Source of the DNA: Dyella marensis | GTDB lineage: Bacteria > Pseudomonadota > Gammaproteobacteria > Xanthomonadales > Rhodanobacteraceae | Direction of reading: 5' to 3' | Length of the DNA: 64,000 bases | NCBI RefSeq assembly: GCF_900112865.1 | Contig: NZ_FONH01000012.1 | Span: 55,544-119,543 of the forward strand | Shown here: positions 16,463 to 25,693 of the stretch, piece by piece | How the letters are laid out: each line of letters begins with the position of its first letter | Position numbering within the stretch: position 1 is the stretch's first letter | The notes under the pieces: generated by a model | Databases searched by the model: none | What the model was told of the DNA's origin: nothing | Seen by the model: the letters and a program-made list of their open reading frames with translations, nothing else | Program-made: the position numbers and the translations under genes

Positions 16463-17296
16463 ATGTCTCAGGTTCAGCCCGGCTGCTTGTGGGTGGTTGC
16501 CACGCCGATCGGTCATCGCGACGACATCTCCGCACGCGCCGTCGAGATCCTGCGCGCGGTCGCCGTGATTGCTTGCGAAGACACGCGGCACAGCCGGCCG
16601 CTGCTCGTGCATCACAACATCGGCACGCCGCTCACCGCGCTGCACGAGCACAACGAGCGCGAGGCGGTGGATGCGCTGGTGCGGCGTCTGCAGGGCGGCG
16701 AATCGGTGGCCTTGATTTCCGATGCGGGCACGCCGCTGGTCAGCGATCCCGGCTTCCGCCTGGTGCGCGCCGCGCGCGCTGCCGGCGTCCGCTGCACGCC
16801 GGTACCGGGCGCCTGTGCGGCGATCGCGGCGCTGTCGGTGGCCGGCCTGCCCAGCGACCGTTTCGTGTTCGAGGGTTTCCTGCCGCCCAAGTCGGCGGCG
16901 CGCCGCGCGCGCCTGCAGGAGCTGGCCGGGGAAGGGCGCACGCTTATCTTCTATGAGTCCTCGCATCGCGTCGCCGAAAGCCTGGCCGACATGCGCGATG
17001 TCCTCGGCGAAGCGCGCGAGGCGGTACTGGCGCGCGAGTTGACCAAGCTGTTCGAGACCGTGCTCGGCGAACCGCTGGCCGCGCTGGCCGCGCGCGTGGC
17101 GACCGATCCGGACCAGCAGCGCGGCGAATGCGTGCTGCTGGTGCACGGCCGCGGCGACGACGCCGATGCGCGCGTGGCGGAAGGCCGCCGCGTATTCGCC
17201 ATCCTGCGCGAGGAAATGCCGCCGACCCGGGCGGCCAAGCTGGCCGCGTCCATCACCGGTGCGTCGCGCCGCGCTTTATATGAGGGCGGCGACTGA
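16463..17296 (+). CDS. rsmI: 16S rRNA (cytidine-1402-2'-O)-methyltransferase RsmI
   Basis: A 277-residue SAM-dependent tetrapyrrole-methylase-fold enzyme that 2'-O-methylates C1402 of 16S rRNA. The start at 16,463 is preceded by GGGGAG. Family signatures are LWVVATPIGHRDDIS at the N-terminus, ACEDTRHSRPLL, ALISDAGTPLVSDPGF, TPVPGACAAIAALSVAGLP and FYESSHRV. Length is normal. It is divergent from lpoA; the stop codon lies 11 bases before the -10 box of rnpB. Confidence 0.95.
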   Translation: MSQVQPGCLWVVATPIGHRDDISARAVEILRAVAVIACEDTRHSRPLLVHHNIGTPLTALHEHNEREAVDALVRRLQGGESVALISDAGTPLVSDPGFRLVRAARAAGVRCTPVPGACAAIAALSVAGLPSDRFVFEGFLPPKSAARRARLQELAGEGRTLIFYESSHRVAESLADMRDVLGEAREAVLARELTKLFETVLGEPLAALAARVATDPDQQRGECVLLVHGRGDDADARVAEGRRVFAILREEMPPTRAAKLAASITGASRRALYEGGD

Positions 17297-17307
17297 GGCG
17301 GTTCGGT

Positions 17308-17313
17308 TACAAT
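17308..17313 (+). promoter_or_regulatory. -10 element of rnpB
   Basis: TACAAT lies 5 bases before the first paired base of the RNase P RNA and directly after the rsmI stop. The -35 region falls in the 3' end of rsmI and is not consensus. Confidence 0.5.
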
Positions 17314-17317
17314 GCGT

Positions 17318-17690
<373 letters not shown>

Positions 17691-17703
17691 CTTCCCATCG
17701 CAT

Positions 17704-17733
17704 GGACCCGCCGGCCGATCGCCCGGCGGGTCC
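17704..17733 (+). terminator. rnpB: Candidate rnpB 3' hairpin
   Basis: Eleven-base perfect arms (17,704-17,714 and 17,723-17,733) with an 8-base loop lie 14 bases after the RNase P RNA. There is no real T run behind it, so it may be a processing or stability hairpin rather than a classical intrinsic terminator. Confidence 0.55.
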
Positions 17734-17936
17734 GGCGTGGGATTTCCTGGAACGGATGCCGGGCATGAACGGTGGTTCATGCCGCAGGCCCCTGCGCCCG
17801 GCGCAGGACTGCGAAATGGTTCGCAGGTTTTTCCAAAAAATCCTAGCCATTCAAATACCTCTGGGTATTTCCTAAGAAAAGGCTGGAATTACTGCCACAC
17901 CACCGCCTTTCTCATTGATTCACAAGCAAAAATCCC
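17734..17936. other. Intergenic region with tandem hairpins between rnpB and the dcw promoter
   Basis: No gene. Three stems follow one another: 17,762-17,783 (perfect 9-bp arms, loop GGTG), 17,791-17,807 (6-bp arms) and an AT-rich one at 17,853-17,870 (perfect 7-bp arms AAATACC/GGTATTT). None has a strong T tail. They may insulate the dcw promoter from rnpB transcription. Confidence 0.5.
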
Positions 17937-17965
17937 TTGACAGTCTCAGGGGGCGAGACTATCGT
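17937..17965 (+). promoter_or_regulatory. dcw cluster promoter (Pmra)
   Basis: A perfect -35 hexamer TTGACA (17,937-17,942), a 17-base spacer and a -10 hexamer TATCGT (17,960-17,965). The spacer itself is a small inverted repeat (GTCTC...GAGAC). The -10 box touches the first MraZ box, so bound MraZ would block polymerase. Confidence 0.8.
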
Positions 17966-17999
17966 GGGTTCCCGTGTGAAATCGTGGGAATTCGTGGGA
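17964..17999 (+). promoter_or_regulatory. MraZ operator: four tandem GTGGG-type boxes
   Basis: Boxes GTGGGT, GTGTGA, GTGGGA and GTGGGA begin at 17,964, 17,974, 17,984 and 17,994, exactly 10 bases apart. MraZ is known to bind three or more TGGG-type repeats spaced by about one helical turn ahead of its own gene. The second box is degenerate. The last box lies 12 bases before the mraZ GTG and may double as its ribosome site. Confidence 0.85.
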
Positions 18000-18011
18000 G
18001 TTACCTAGACC

Positions 18012-18458
18012 GTGTTCCAGGGCGAAACCGCCATCACCGTTGACGACAAGGGCCGCCTGGCCATCCCGACTGCCTATCGGGACCAGGTCGCGGACGCGTG
18101 CGGCAATCGCCTGGTGATCACCTACAACCCCTTCGAGCCGGGCAGCCTGTGGCTGTTCCCGTATGCGGAGTGGGAGCAGGTGCGCGACCAGGTCAACGCC
18201 CTGCCCAAGGTCAAGGCGGCCCATCGCGACATGCAGATGAAGCTGGTCGGTGCCGCGGCCATCGTCGAACCGGATTCCGCCGCACGCATCCTGCTGCCGG
18301 CGAGCCAGCGCACGGCGGCGGGCATCGAGAAGAAGGCAGTCCTGCTGGGCATGGGCAACAAGTTCGAGCTTTGGAGCGAACAGGCCCACCTGGCCAAGAT
18401 CCGCCAGACCATCGGCGAAGACGACATCACAGAAGAAATGGCGGACCTGCGCCTGTAA
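18012..18458 (+). CDS. mraZ: Transcriptional regulator MraZ
   Basis: A 148-residue DNA-binding repressor of the dcw cluster with two SpoVT/AbrB-like half-domains, each with the D-x-x-x-R core: [15 protein letters not shown] near residue 10 and [15 protein letters not shown] near residue 86. It starts with GTG; the ribosome site is probably the last GGGAG of the operator. It is the first gene of the cluster and is preceded by four MraZ boxes, consistent with autorepression. Confidence 0.95.
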   Translation: MFQGETAITVDDKGRLAIPTAYRDQVADACGNRLVITYNPFEPGSLWLFPYAEWEQVRDQVNALPKVKAAHRDMQMKLVGAAAIVEPDSAARILLPASQRTAAGIEKKAVLLGMGNKFELWSEQAHLAKIRQTIGEDDITEEMADLRL

Positions 18459-18512
18459 CCGGCCTTAAGTGGCGGCGTAGCGCAGTACTTGGGACGGGAG
18501 CGGGAGTGCGGC

Positions 18513-19439
18513 ATGGCCGAGCAAGTGTTGCGGCACATCCCGGTGATGCTGGGTGAAGCAGTGGAGGGTCTCGCCGTGCGGGCTGGCGGGCGTTATCTGG
18601 ATGGCACCTTCGGACGCGGCGGTCACGCCCGCGCCGTGCTGTCGCGCCTGGGTCCCGATGGCCGCCTGCTGCTGATGGACCGCGACCCCACCGCCATCGC
18701 CACCGCCCAGGCCGAATTCGCCGCCGATCCGCGCGTATCGATCCGCCACGCCAATTTCTCCAGCCTGGCCGACTGGGACGAGACCGCCGCCGGCCTCGAC
18801 GGCGTGCTGCTGGACCTGGGCGTGTCCTCGCCGCAGCTCGACGAAGCCGCGCGCGGCTTCAGCTTCATGGCCGATGCCCCGCTCGACATGCGCATGGACC
18901 CGACCCAGGGCGAGAGCGCGGCGGATTTCCTCGCCCGCGCCGACGAGCGCGAGATCGCCGACGTGCTGTGGATCCATGGCGAGGAGCGCTTCAGCCGCAA
19001 GATCGCCCGCGCCATCGTGCAGGACCGCGCCGAGCGGCCGCTGACCCGCACCGGCGAGCTGGCCGCGCTGATCGAGCGCGTGGTCGGCCGCCGCGAGCCG
19101 GGCAAGCATCCGGCCACGCGCAGCTTCCAGGCGCTGCGCATCCAGGTGAACGGCGAGCTGGATTCGCTCAAGCAGGGGCTGGAGTCGGCGCTGGACCGCC
19201 TCAACGTGGGCGGCCGCCTGTCCGTCATCAGCTTTCATTCGCTGGAAGACCGCGCGGTGAAGCTGTTCATCCGCGACCACTCCGGCCGCGTGCAGGGCAG
19301 CCGCCGCGGTCCGCCGGTGGCCGCGGCGCCCGCGCGCCTGGCCGCGGTGGGCAAGGCGCAGTTCCCGTCCGATGCGGAACTGGCCGCGAATCCGCGCGCC
19401 CGCTCGGCGGTGCTGCGCGTGGCGGAGAAACTCCTATGA
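18513..19439 (+). CDS. rsmH: 16S rRNA (cytosine-1402-N4)-methyltransferase RsmH
   Basis: The product is 308 residues. The ATG at 18,513 is preceded by GGGAG at 6 bases, and a TTG eight codons upstream is less likely. Signatures are [13 protein letters not shown], the SAM-binding loop [36 protein letters not shown] and [12 protein letters not shown]. It N4-methylates C1402 of 16S rRNA, the same base that RsmI 2'-O-methylates, and both enzymes are encoded within 2 kb here. Confidence 0.96.
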   Translation: MAEQVLRHIPVMLGEAVEGLAVRAGGRYLDGTFGRGGHARAVLSRLGPDGRLLLMDRDPTAIATAQAEFAADPRVSIRHANFSSLADWDETAAGLDGVLLDLGVSSPQLDEAARGFSFMADAPLDMRMDPTQGESAADFLARADEREIADVLWIHGEERFSRKIARAIVQDRAERPLTRTGELAALIERVVGRREPGKHPATRSFQALRIQVNGELDSLKQGLESALDRLNVGGRLSVISFHSLEDRAVKLFIRDHSGRVQGSRRGPPVAAAPARLAAVGKAQFPSDAELAANPRARSAVLRVAEKLL

Positions 19440-19449
19440 GGGGCGGCGG

Positions 19450-19722
19450 ATGAAGGTGATCGGCACCATCTTCCTGCTGCTCCTGCTCGGCGCCACGCTG
19501 GCCAGCGCGGTCGGCGTGGTGTGGACGCGCCACCAGAGCCGCGTGCTGTTCGTCGAGCTCAGCCGCCTGCAGAACCAGCGCGATGACCTCAACATCGAAT
19601 ACGGCAAGCTGGAACTGGAGCAGGCCACCTGGGCCGAGCCGCGCCGCGTCGACAGCGAGGCGCGCCAGAAGCTCGGCATGCTCAATCCCAAGCCGCAAGA
19701 CATCCAGCTGGTGCGTCGATGA
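19450..19722 (+). CDS. ftsL: Cell division protein FtsL
   Basis: A 90-residue bitopic protein: a transmembrane helix at about residues 4-24 (IGTIFLLLLLGATLASAVGV) followed by a periplasmic coiled coil (SRVLFVELSRLQNQRDDLNI). FtsL forms the FtsQLB complex that links the Z-ring to septal peptidoglycan synthesis. The start at 19,450 follows GAGGGG and lies 10 bases after rsmH. Its stop overlaps the ftsI start (ATGA). Confidence 0.9.
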   Translation: MKVIGTIFLLLLLGATLASAVGVVWTRHQSRVLFVELSRLQNQRDDLNIEYGKLELEQATWAEPRRVDSEARQKLGMLNPKPQDIQLVRR

Positions 19723-21536
19723 ACATGCGCCCCCGCTTCCCGACCCAGCCCACCGCCCGCCGCCGCCAGCATGGTCCCAGTCCCCGCCGCCGCATGATCG
19801 TGGTGGTGGCGGTGCTGTCGCTGGCTTCGCTGGGCCTGGTCGCGCGCGCGTTCGACCTGCAGGTGGTGCGCAAGGAGTTCTACCAGAGCCAGGGCGATGC
19901 GCGCTTCCTGCGCGAGGTGCCGATCGCGGTCTCGCGCGGCACCATCTTCGATCGCAACGGCGAGCCGCTGGCGGTGTCGACGCCGGTGATGTCGATCTGG
20001 GCCAATCCGTCCGAAGTGCTGGAAAGCGAAGACCGCCTGCCGCAGCTGGCCAAGGCGATCGGCATGGACACGGGTGAGCTCAAGCAGTACCTGATGCAGC
20101 GCTCCGAGCGCGAGTTCGTCTACCTGCGCCGCCAGATGCGCCCGGACGCGGCGCAGGCCGTGCTGGATCTGGGCATTCCCGGCGTCAACGGCCAGCGCGA
20201 ATACCGCCGCTACTACCCGTCGGGCGAAGTCACCTCGCACATCCTGGGCTTCACCAATATCGACGATCACGGCCAGGAAGGCCTGGAACTGGCCTTCGAC
20301 GACTGGCTGGCCGGCAAGCCGGGCGCCAAGCGCGTGATCCGCGACCGCATGGGCCACATCGTGGAGGACGTGGAGCAGGTGCGCGCGCCGCAGCCGGGCC
20401 GCAACCTCACGCTGAGCATCGACCGCCGCATCCAGTTCCTCGCCTACAACGAGCTGAAGAACACGCTGGAGCAGTCGCAGGCCGATTCCGGCTCGATGGT
20501 GATCATCGACGTCACCACCGGCGAGGTGCTGGCGATGGTCAACCTGCCCACCTACAACCCCAACGCCCTGCGCAGCAGCACGCCGTCGCAGCGGCGCAAC
20601 CGTTCGATGACCGACGTGGTGGAACCGGGTTCCACCATCAAGCCGGTGGTCATGGCCGCGGCCCTGTCCAGCGGCAAATACACGCCGAACGGCCCGCTGG
20701 TCGACACCGGCAACGGTCACTTCTATTACATGACCCATGACATCCGCGACACGCATGCCTACGGCATGCTGTCGCCCACCGGCGTGATCCAGAAGTCCAG
20801 CAACATCGGCGCAGCCAAGATCGCGATGACGCTGGACACCAGCCTGCTCTACGACACCTACCGCGCCTTCGGCCTCGGCAGCAGCACCAACAGCGGCTTT
20901 CCCGGCGAGGCTTCCGGTTACCTGAAGGTGGGCCGCGACTGGCGTCCGCTGGAAAAGGCCATCATGGCCTACGGCTACGGCCTCAACGTCACCGCCCTGC
21001 AGCTGGCCAATGTCTACGCCACCATCGGCGACGGCGGCCTGATGCACGAGCCGTCGTTCGTCAAGGGCGCGGCCGGCGACAGCAAGCAGATCATCGCGCC
21101 GGAAATCGCGCGCAAGCTGGTCACGATGCTCGAATCCACTACCCAGCCCGGCGGCACCGCCGCGCCGTATGCGTGGATTGCCAACTACGCGGTGGCGGGC
21201 AAGACCGGCACCGCGCACAAGGCCAGCGGCGGCTCCTATCTGAAGAACAACTACAGCGCCGCCTTCGCCGGCATCGTGCCGGCCAGCAATCCGCGCATGG
21301 CCGCGGTGGTGGTGATCGACGATCCGAAGAAGGGCAGCTACTACGGCGGCCTGGTGTCCGCGCCGGTGTTCGCCAAGGTGATGGACGGCGCGCTGCGCCT
21401 GCTCGACGTGCCGCCGGACAATATCGGCCGCTGGTATGTCGGCGGTCCGTTGCAGGGCAATAACGGACTGGTCGGCAGCAAGCCGCCGGACGCGCCGGTG
21501 GTCGAGGACGCCCCGGTCGAGGGAGCGACCCCATGA
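19719..21536 (+). CDS. ftsI: Septal peptidoglycan transpeptidase FtsI (PBP3)
   Basis: A 605-residue class B penicillin-binding protein. A basic cytoplasmic N-terminus and a transmembrane helix (about 26-46) precede the PBP dimer domain (VSRGTIFDRNGEPLAVSTPV, about 71-90). The transpeptidase domain has all three motifs: S305-T-I-K308, S359-S-N361 and K494-T-G. It cross-links septal murein in the divisome with FtsW. Its start and stop each overlap the neighbouring gene by 4 bases. Confidence 0.96.
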   Translation: MNMRPRFPTQPTARRRQHGPSPRRRMIVVVAVLSLASLGLVARAFDLQVVRKEFYQSQGDARFLREVPIAVSRGTIFDRNGEPLAVSTPVMSIWANPSEVLESEDRLPQLAKAIGMDTGELKQYLMQRSEREFVYLRRQMRPDAAQAVLDLGIPGVNGQREYRRYYPSGEVTSHILGFTNIDDHGQEGLELAFDDWLAGKPGAKRVIRDRMGHIVEDVEQVRAPQPGRNLTLSIDRRIQFLAYNELKNTLEQSQADSGSMVIIDVTTGEVLAMVNLPTYNPNALRSSTPSQRRNRSMTDVVEPGSTIKPVVMAAALSSGKYTPNGPLVDTGNGHFYYMTHDIRDTHAYGMLSPTGVIQKSSNIGAAKIAMTLDTSLLYDTYRAFGLGSSTNSGFPGEASGYLKVGRDWRPLEKAIMAYGYGLNVTALQLANVYATIGDGGLMHEPSFVKGAAGDSKQIIAPEIARKLVTMLESTTQPGGTAAPYAWIANYAVAGKTGTAHKASGGSYLKNNYSAAFAGIVPASNPRMAAVVVIDDPKKGSYYGGLVSAPVFAKVMDGALRLLDVPPDNIGRWYVGGPLQGNNGLVGSKPPDAPVVEDAPVEGATP

Positions 21537-23005
21537 ACCAGCGCCTGGACCAGCTGCTCCACGGTATCGCCGACGCCCAAGGTGCCGGCGATATCGTCGT
21601 TTCGGGACTGGCGCTCGACTCGCGCCGTGTGCGCGCGGGCGACGCGTTCTTCGCGCTGCGTGGCACGCGCGGCCACGGCATCGAATTCGCCGCCGGCGCG
21701 GTCGCGCAGGGCGCGCGCGTGGTGCTGGCCGAAGCGCCGGCAACTTCGGCGACGACGCTCGGCGTGCCGGTGATCTGGATCGACCGCCTGCACACGCAGG
21801 TCGGCGAGATCGCCGCGCGCTACTACGGCCGTCCGTCGCAGGCGCTGCAGGTAGTGGGCGTCACCGGCACCAACGGCAAGACCTCCACCGTGCAGCTGAT
21901 CGCGCAGGCGCTGCATCACCTGGGCCACAGCCCGGCCACCATCGGCACGCTCGGCGCCGGCCTGCATGGCCAGGTCGAGGAAGGCGAACGCACCACGCCC
22001 GACGCCATCCACGTGCAGGAGCTGCTCGCCTCGTTCCGCACGCAGGGCGCGACGCACGTGGCGATGGAGGTGTCCTCGCATGCGCTGGAGCAGGGCCGCG
22101 TCGGCGCGGTGGCGTTCGGCACGGCGGTGTTCACCAACCTCACGCGCGATCACCTGGATTACCACGGCAGCATGGAGGCCTACGGCGACGCCAAGGCCAA
22201 GCTGTTCGCCTGGCCGACGCTGACCCATGCGGCGATCAACGTGGACGACGCGTTCGGACGCGAACTGCTGCACCGCACGCCCGGACACGTGCGCAAGCTG
22301 CGCGTGAGCGCGGCCGGAGATCTCGCCTCGGACATCCGCGCAAGCAACATCCTCACCTCGGCCGAAGGCCTGCGTTTCGAGCTGCATACGCCATGGGGTT
22401 CGCGCCCCGTGCAGACCCACCTGATCGGCCGCTTCAACGTCGACAACCTGCTCGCCGTGGTAGCGGTGCTGGGCGCACTGGGCGAATCGTTCGAGCGCAT
22501 CGTCGAGGCGGTCTCCGCGCTGCATCCGGTCAACGGCCGCATGAGCCGGCTCGGCGGCCACCATGGCCAGCCGCTGGTGGTGGTCGACTACGCGCACACG
22601 CCGGACGCGCTGGAGCAGTCGCTGCACGCGGTGCGTGCGCATTGCGAAGGCCGCTTGATCTGCGTATTCGGCTGCGGCGGCGAGCGCGATGCCGGCAAGC
22701 GTCCGCTGATGGGTGCGATCGCCGAGCGGCTGGCCGATATCGCGATCATCACCGACGACAACCCGCGCGGCGAAGACGGCGATGCCATCGTGGCGCAGAT
22801 CGTGGCGGGCCTCATGCACCCGGAGCGGGCACACGTGCAGCGCAACCGCGCACTGGCCATCACCGAGGCCCTGCACCTGGCCAAGCCCGGCGACGTGGTG
22901 CTGATCGCCGGCAAAGGCCACGAAACCTACCAGGAGGGCGCGCACGGCAAGCGCCCGTTCGACGATCTTGCAGTCGCTCGTGCTGCATTGGAGCTGCACG
23001 CATGA
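21533..23005 (+). CDS. murE: UDP-MurNAc-tripeptide synthetase MurE (meso-DAP adding)
   Basis: A 490-residue cytoplasmic Mur ligase that adds meso-diaminopimelate to UDP-MurNAc-L-Ala-D-Glu. The ATP loop GVTGTNGKTSTVQL lies near residue 108, the central domain has FTNLTRDHLDYHGSME, and the DNPR motif that marks DAP-specific enzymes is present (TDDNPRGED). Coupling by ATGA to ftsI upstream and murF downstream. Confidence 0.96.
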   Translation: MNQRLDQLLHGIADAQGAGDIVVSGLALDSRRVRAGDAFFALRGTRGHGIEFAAGAVAQGARVVLAEAPATSATTLGVPVIWIDRLHTQVGEIAARYYGRPSQALQVVGVTGTNGKTSTVQLIAQALHHLGHSPATIGTLGAGLHGQVEEGERTTPDAIHVQELLASFRTQGATHVAMEVSSHALEQGRVGAVAFGTAVFTNLTRDHLDYHGSMEAYGDAKAKLFAWPTLTHAAINVDDAFGRELLHRTPGHVRKLRVSAAGDLASDIRASNILTSAEGLRFELHTPWGSRPVQTHLIGRFNVDNLLAVVAVLGALGESFERIVEAVSALHPVNGRMSRLGGHHGQPLVVVDYAHTPDALEQSLHAVRAHCEGRLICVFGCGGERDAGKRPLMGAIAERLADIAIITDDNPRGEDGDAIVAQIVAGLMHPERAHVQRNRALAITEALHLAKPGDVVLIAGKGHETYQEGAHGKRPFDDLAVARAALELHA

Positions 23006-24369
23006 TGCGCCTGTCCGCCATCGCCCTGTGGACCCGCGGGCACCTGCACGGTGCCGACGTGGAAGTCCTGGGCGTGGGCATCGATACCCGCAAGATCCGT
23101 CCCGGCGACCTGTTCGTCGCGATCAAGGGCGAGCACGCGGACGGCCACGACTTCCTGGCGCAGGCCGCTGCCGCCGGCGCCGTGGCAGCGCTGGTCGAGC
23201 GCCGCGTCGATGCGCCGATCGCACAAGTCGTGGTCAATGACACGCAGCTGGCGCTGGGCGACCTGGCCAGCGCGGTGCGCGCGCAGAGCAATGTGCGCGT
23301 GGTCGGCATCACCGGTTCCAACGGCAAGACCACGGTGAAGACCCTGGTCGCCTCGATCCTGTCGCGCCATGGCCGCACCCACGTCAACGCCGGCAACTAC
23401 AACAACGAGCTGGGCCTGCCGCTGACCCTGCTGGCGATGCCGCAGGACACCGAGTACGCCGTGCTGGAAATGGGCGCGGGCAAGCCCGGCGACATCGCCT
23501 ATCTCGCCGCCATCGCGCGGCCGGACATCGGCATCGTCAACACGGTGGCGCCGGCGCACCTGGAGCGCATGGGCAGCGTGGAAGGCGTGGCCGAGACCAA
23601 GGGCGCGCTGTACCAGTCGCTGCCCGCCGACGGCGTGGCGGTGATCAATGCCGACGACGCCTTCGCCAAGTTCTTCGAGGGCCTGGCCAATGGCCGCCGC
23701 CAGTTGTGCTTCGGCCTGGATCACCCGGCCGAGGTGGTGGCGGAAATCCTGGAGCAGCGCGTCGACGGTTCGCGCTTCGTGCTCGCCACGCCGGTCGGCG
23801 ACGCCGAGGTGAAGCTGCCGCTGGCCGGCCGCCACAACATCGCCAACGCGCTGGCCGCGGCATCGCTCGCGCTGGCGCTCGAAGTGCCGCTGGCCACCAT
23901 CGTCGAAGGACTGGAGCAGGTGCCCGGCGTCGCCGGCCGCCTGAAGCTGGAGCGCATGCCCGGCGACTGGACCCTGATCGACGACAGCTACAACGCCAAC
24001 CCCGGTTCGGTCGGCGCCGCTATCGACACGCTGGCCCTGGCCGCGGGCGAACGCTGGCTGGTGCTGGGCGACATGGCCGAACTGGGCCCTGACGCCAAGG
24101 CCCTGCATGCGGGCATCGGCGCGCGGGCACGCGAGCGCGGCATCGAGCGGCTGTTCGCGGTCGGTCCGCTCGGCGCCGCCACCGTGGCCGCGTTCGGCAC
24201 CAACGGCGAGCACTTTCCCGACCGGGCCGCGCTGGTCGCGTCGCTCAAGCAACACCTGCACGGCGGCGTCACCTGCCTGGTCAAGGGCTCGCGTTCGGCG
24301 GGCATGGAACAGGTCGTGGCCGCGCTCCGCAACAACTCATCGAAGGAGGGCGCATCCGATGCTGCTTGA
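23002..24369 (+). CDS. murF: UDP-MurNAc-tripeptide-D-Ala-D-Ala ligase MurF
   Basis: A 455-residue Mur ligase that adds D-Ala-D-Ala to the tripeptide precursor. The ATP loop [15 protein letters not shown] is at about residue 107, followed by [16 protein letters not shown] and the C-terminal [13 protein letters not shown] motif typical of MurF. Translation starts at the ATG overlapping the murE stop (a second ATG follows immediately). The last 11 bases overlap the mraY start, with its ribosome site inside murF. Confidence 0.96.
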   Translation: MMRLSAIALWTRGHLHGADVEVLGVGIDTRKIRPGDLFVAIKGEHADGHDFLAQAAAAGAVAALVERRVDAPIAQVVVNDTQLALGDLASAVRAQSNVRVVGITGSNGKTTVKTLVASILSRHGRTHVNAGNYNNELGLPLTLLAMPQDTEYAVLEMGAGKPGDIAYLAAIARPDIGIVNTVAPAHLERMGSVEGVAETKGALYQSLPADGVAVINADDAFAKFFEGLANGRRQLCFGLDHPAEVVAEILEQRVDGSRFVLATPVGDAEVKLPLAGRHNIANALAAASLALALEVPLATIVEGLEQVPGVAGRLKLERMPGDWTLIDDSYNANPGSVGAAIDTLALAAGERWLVLGDMAELGPDAKALHAGIGARARERGIERLFAVGPLGAATVAAFGTNGEHFPDRAALVASLKQHLHGGVTCLVKGSRSAGMEQVVAALRNNSSKEGASDAA

Positions 24370-25561
24370 ACTCGCAGACTGGATGGCCCGCCACTTCACG
24401 GCGCTGCATCTGTTCCAGTACATCACCTTCCGCACCATCATGGCCTCGCTCACCGCGCTGGCGATGTCGCTGCTGTTCGGCCCCGGCCTGATCCGCAAGC
24501 TGGCCGAGCTGAAGGCGGGGCAGGTGGTGCGCAAGGACGGCCCGCAGACGCATCTGTCCAAGGCCGGCACGCCGACCATGGGCGGCGTGATGATCCTGCT
24601 GGCGGTAGCCATCGCCACCTTGCTGTGGGCCGATCTGCACAACCGCTACGTGTGGGTGGTGCTGGCGGTGCTGCTCAGCTTCGGCGTGATCGGCTTCTAC
24701 GACGACTACAAGAAGCTGGTGCTGAAGGACAGCCGCGGCCTGGCCTCGCGCTGGAAGTATTTCTGGCAGTCGGTGTTCGGCCTGATCGCCGCGCTGTTCC
24801 TGTACTTCACCGCGCCGACCACGCCGGCGCCCTGCGCGCGCCCGGTGCCGGCGGTGGTGCAGCACGTGGAGACCACCGCGACCGCGCTGGATACCCGCCT
24901 GAGCATCGAGCCGGCGGCTGCGCCGGTGTGCATCAAGGAAGTGGCCGAGACCGCGCTGTTCGTGCCGCTGTTCAAGCAGGTGGCGGTGCCGCTGGGCCTG
25001 TTCTTCGTGGTGCTGACCTATTTCATGATCGTGGGCTTCTCCAATGCGGTGAACCTCACCGACGGATTGGACGGCCTGGCGATCATGCCCACCGTGCTGG
25101 TATCCGGCGCGCTCGGTGTGTTCGCCTACCTCGCCGGCAACCGCGTGTTCTCCGAATACCTGGGGATCCCCTCGATTCCCGGCGCGGGCGAGCTGGCCAT
25201 CATCTGCGGCGCGCTGTCGGGCGCGGGCCTGGGCTTCCTGTGGTTCAACACTTATCCCGCCCAGGTATTCATGGGCGACGTCGGCGCGCTGGCGATCGGC
25301 GCGGCGCTGGCCGCGATCGCGGTGATCGTGCGCCAGGAGATCGTGCTGCTGATCATGGGCGGCGTGTTCGTGATGGAAACCGTGTCGGTGATGCTGCAGG
25401 TGGCGAGCTTCAAGCTCACCGGCAAGCGCATCTTCCGCATGGCGCCGATCCACCATCATTTTGAATTGAAGGGCTGGCCCGAGCCGCGGGTGATCGTGCG
25501 CTTCTGGATCATCAGCGTCGTGCTGGTGCTGATCGGCCTTGCCACGTTGAAGGTGCGGTGA
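24359..25561 (+). CDS. mraY: Phospho-MurNAc-pentapeptide translocase MraY, with an inserted loop
   Basis: The product is 400 residues, about 40 longer than the usual 360. It transfers phospho-MurNAc-pentapeptide to undecaprenyl phosphate to make lipid I at the inner membrane. Signatures: [37 protein letters not shown] (catalytic Asp pair), [14 protein letters not shown] and the [19 protein letters not shown] loop. The extra length is a Pro/Ala/Thr-rich stretch containing two Cys (from [20 protein letters not shown], about residues 150-200) in a loop after the fourth helix. A strong AAGGAGG lies inside murF before the start. Confidence 0.95.
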   Translation: MLLELADWMARHFTALHLFQYITFRTIMASLTALAMSLLFGPGLIRKLAELKAGQVVRKDGPQTHLSKAGTPTMGGVMILLAVAIATLLWADLHNRYVWVVLAVLLSFGVIGFYDDYKKLVLKDSRGLASRWKYFWQSVFGLIAALFLYFTAPTTPAPCARPVPAVVQHVETTATALDTRLSIEPAAAPVCIKEVAETALFVPLFKQVAVPLGLFFVVLTYFMIVGFSNAVNLTDGLDGLAIMPTVLVSGALGVFAYLAGNRVFSEYLGIPSIPGAGELAIICGALSGAGLGFLWFNTYPAQVFMGDVGALAIGAALAAIAVIVRQEIVLLIMGGVFVMETVSVMLQVASFKLTGKRIFRMAPIHHHFELKGWPEPRVIVRFWIISVVLVLIGLATLKVR

Positions 25562-25569
25562 TGAGAGCC

Positions 25570-25677
25570 GGGAATAGGGAATTGGGAATAGAGAATAGGA
25601 AGAGCGCGCAGGTGCGAGCACCGCGTGTGGTCGTGCGTGCTGTTTCCGATTCCCTATTCCCTATTCCCTATTTTCCC
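25570..25677. repeat. Inverted GGGAATA-repeat element between mraY and ftsW
   Basis: A left arm at 25,570-25,601 is built of tandem GGGAATA-type units, and a right arm at 25,644-25,677 is its near-perfect reverse complement (three mismatches in 29 aligned bases plus a 2-base offset). They flank a 42-base GC-rich loop. It interrupts an otherwise gap-free gene string. Similar ATTCCC/GGGAAT tracts are common between genes in xanthomonad genomes, so this is probably a dispersed repeat. Confidence 0.75.
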
Positions 25678-25693
25678 GCTGCGGAGCAGCGAA

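Noticed and set aside
25625..25693. N-terminal extension of ftsW translating as SLFPIPYSLFP-like sequence
   Set aside because: This is the GGGAATA/ATTCCC repeat read as protein; the ATG at 25,694 has the ribosome site and the FtsW N-terminus.
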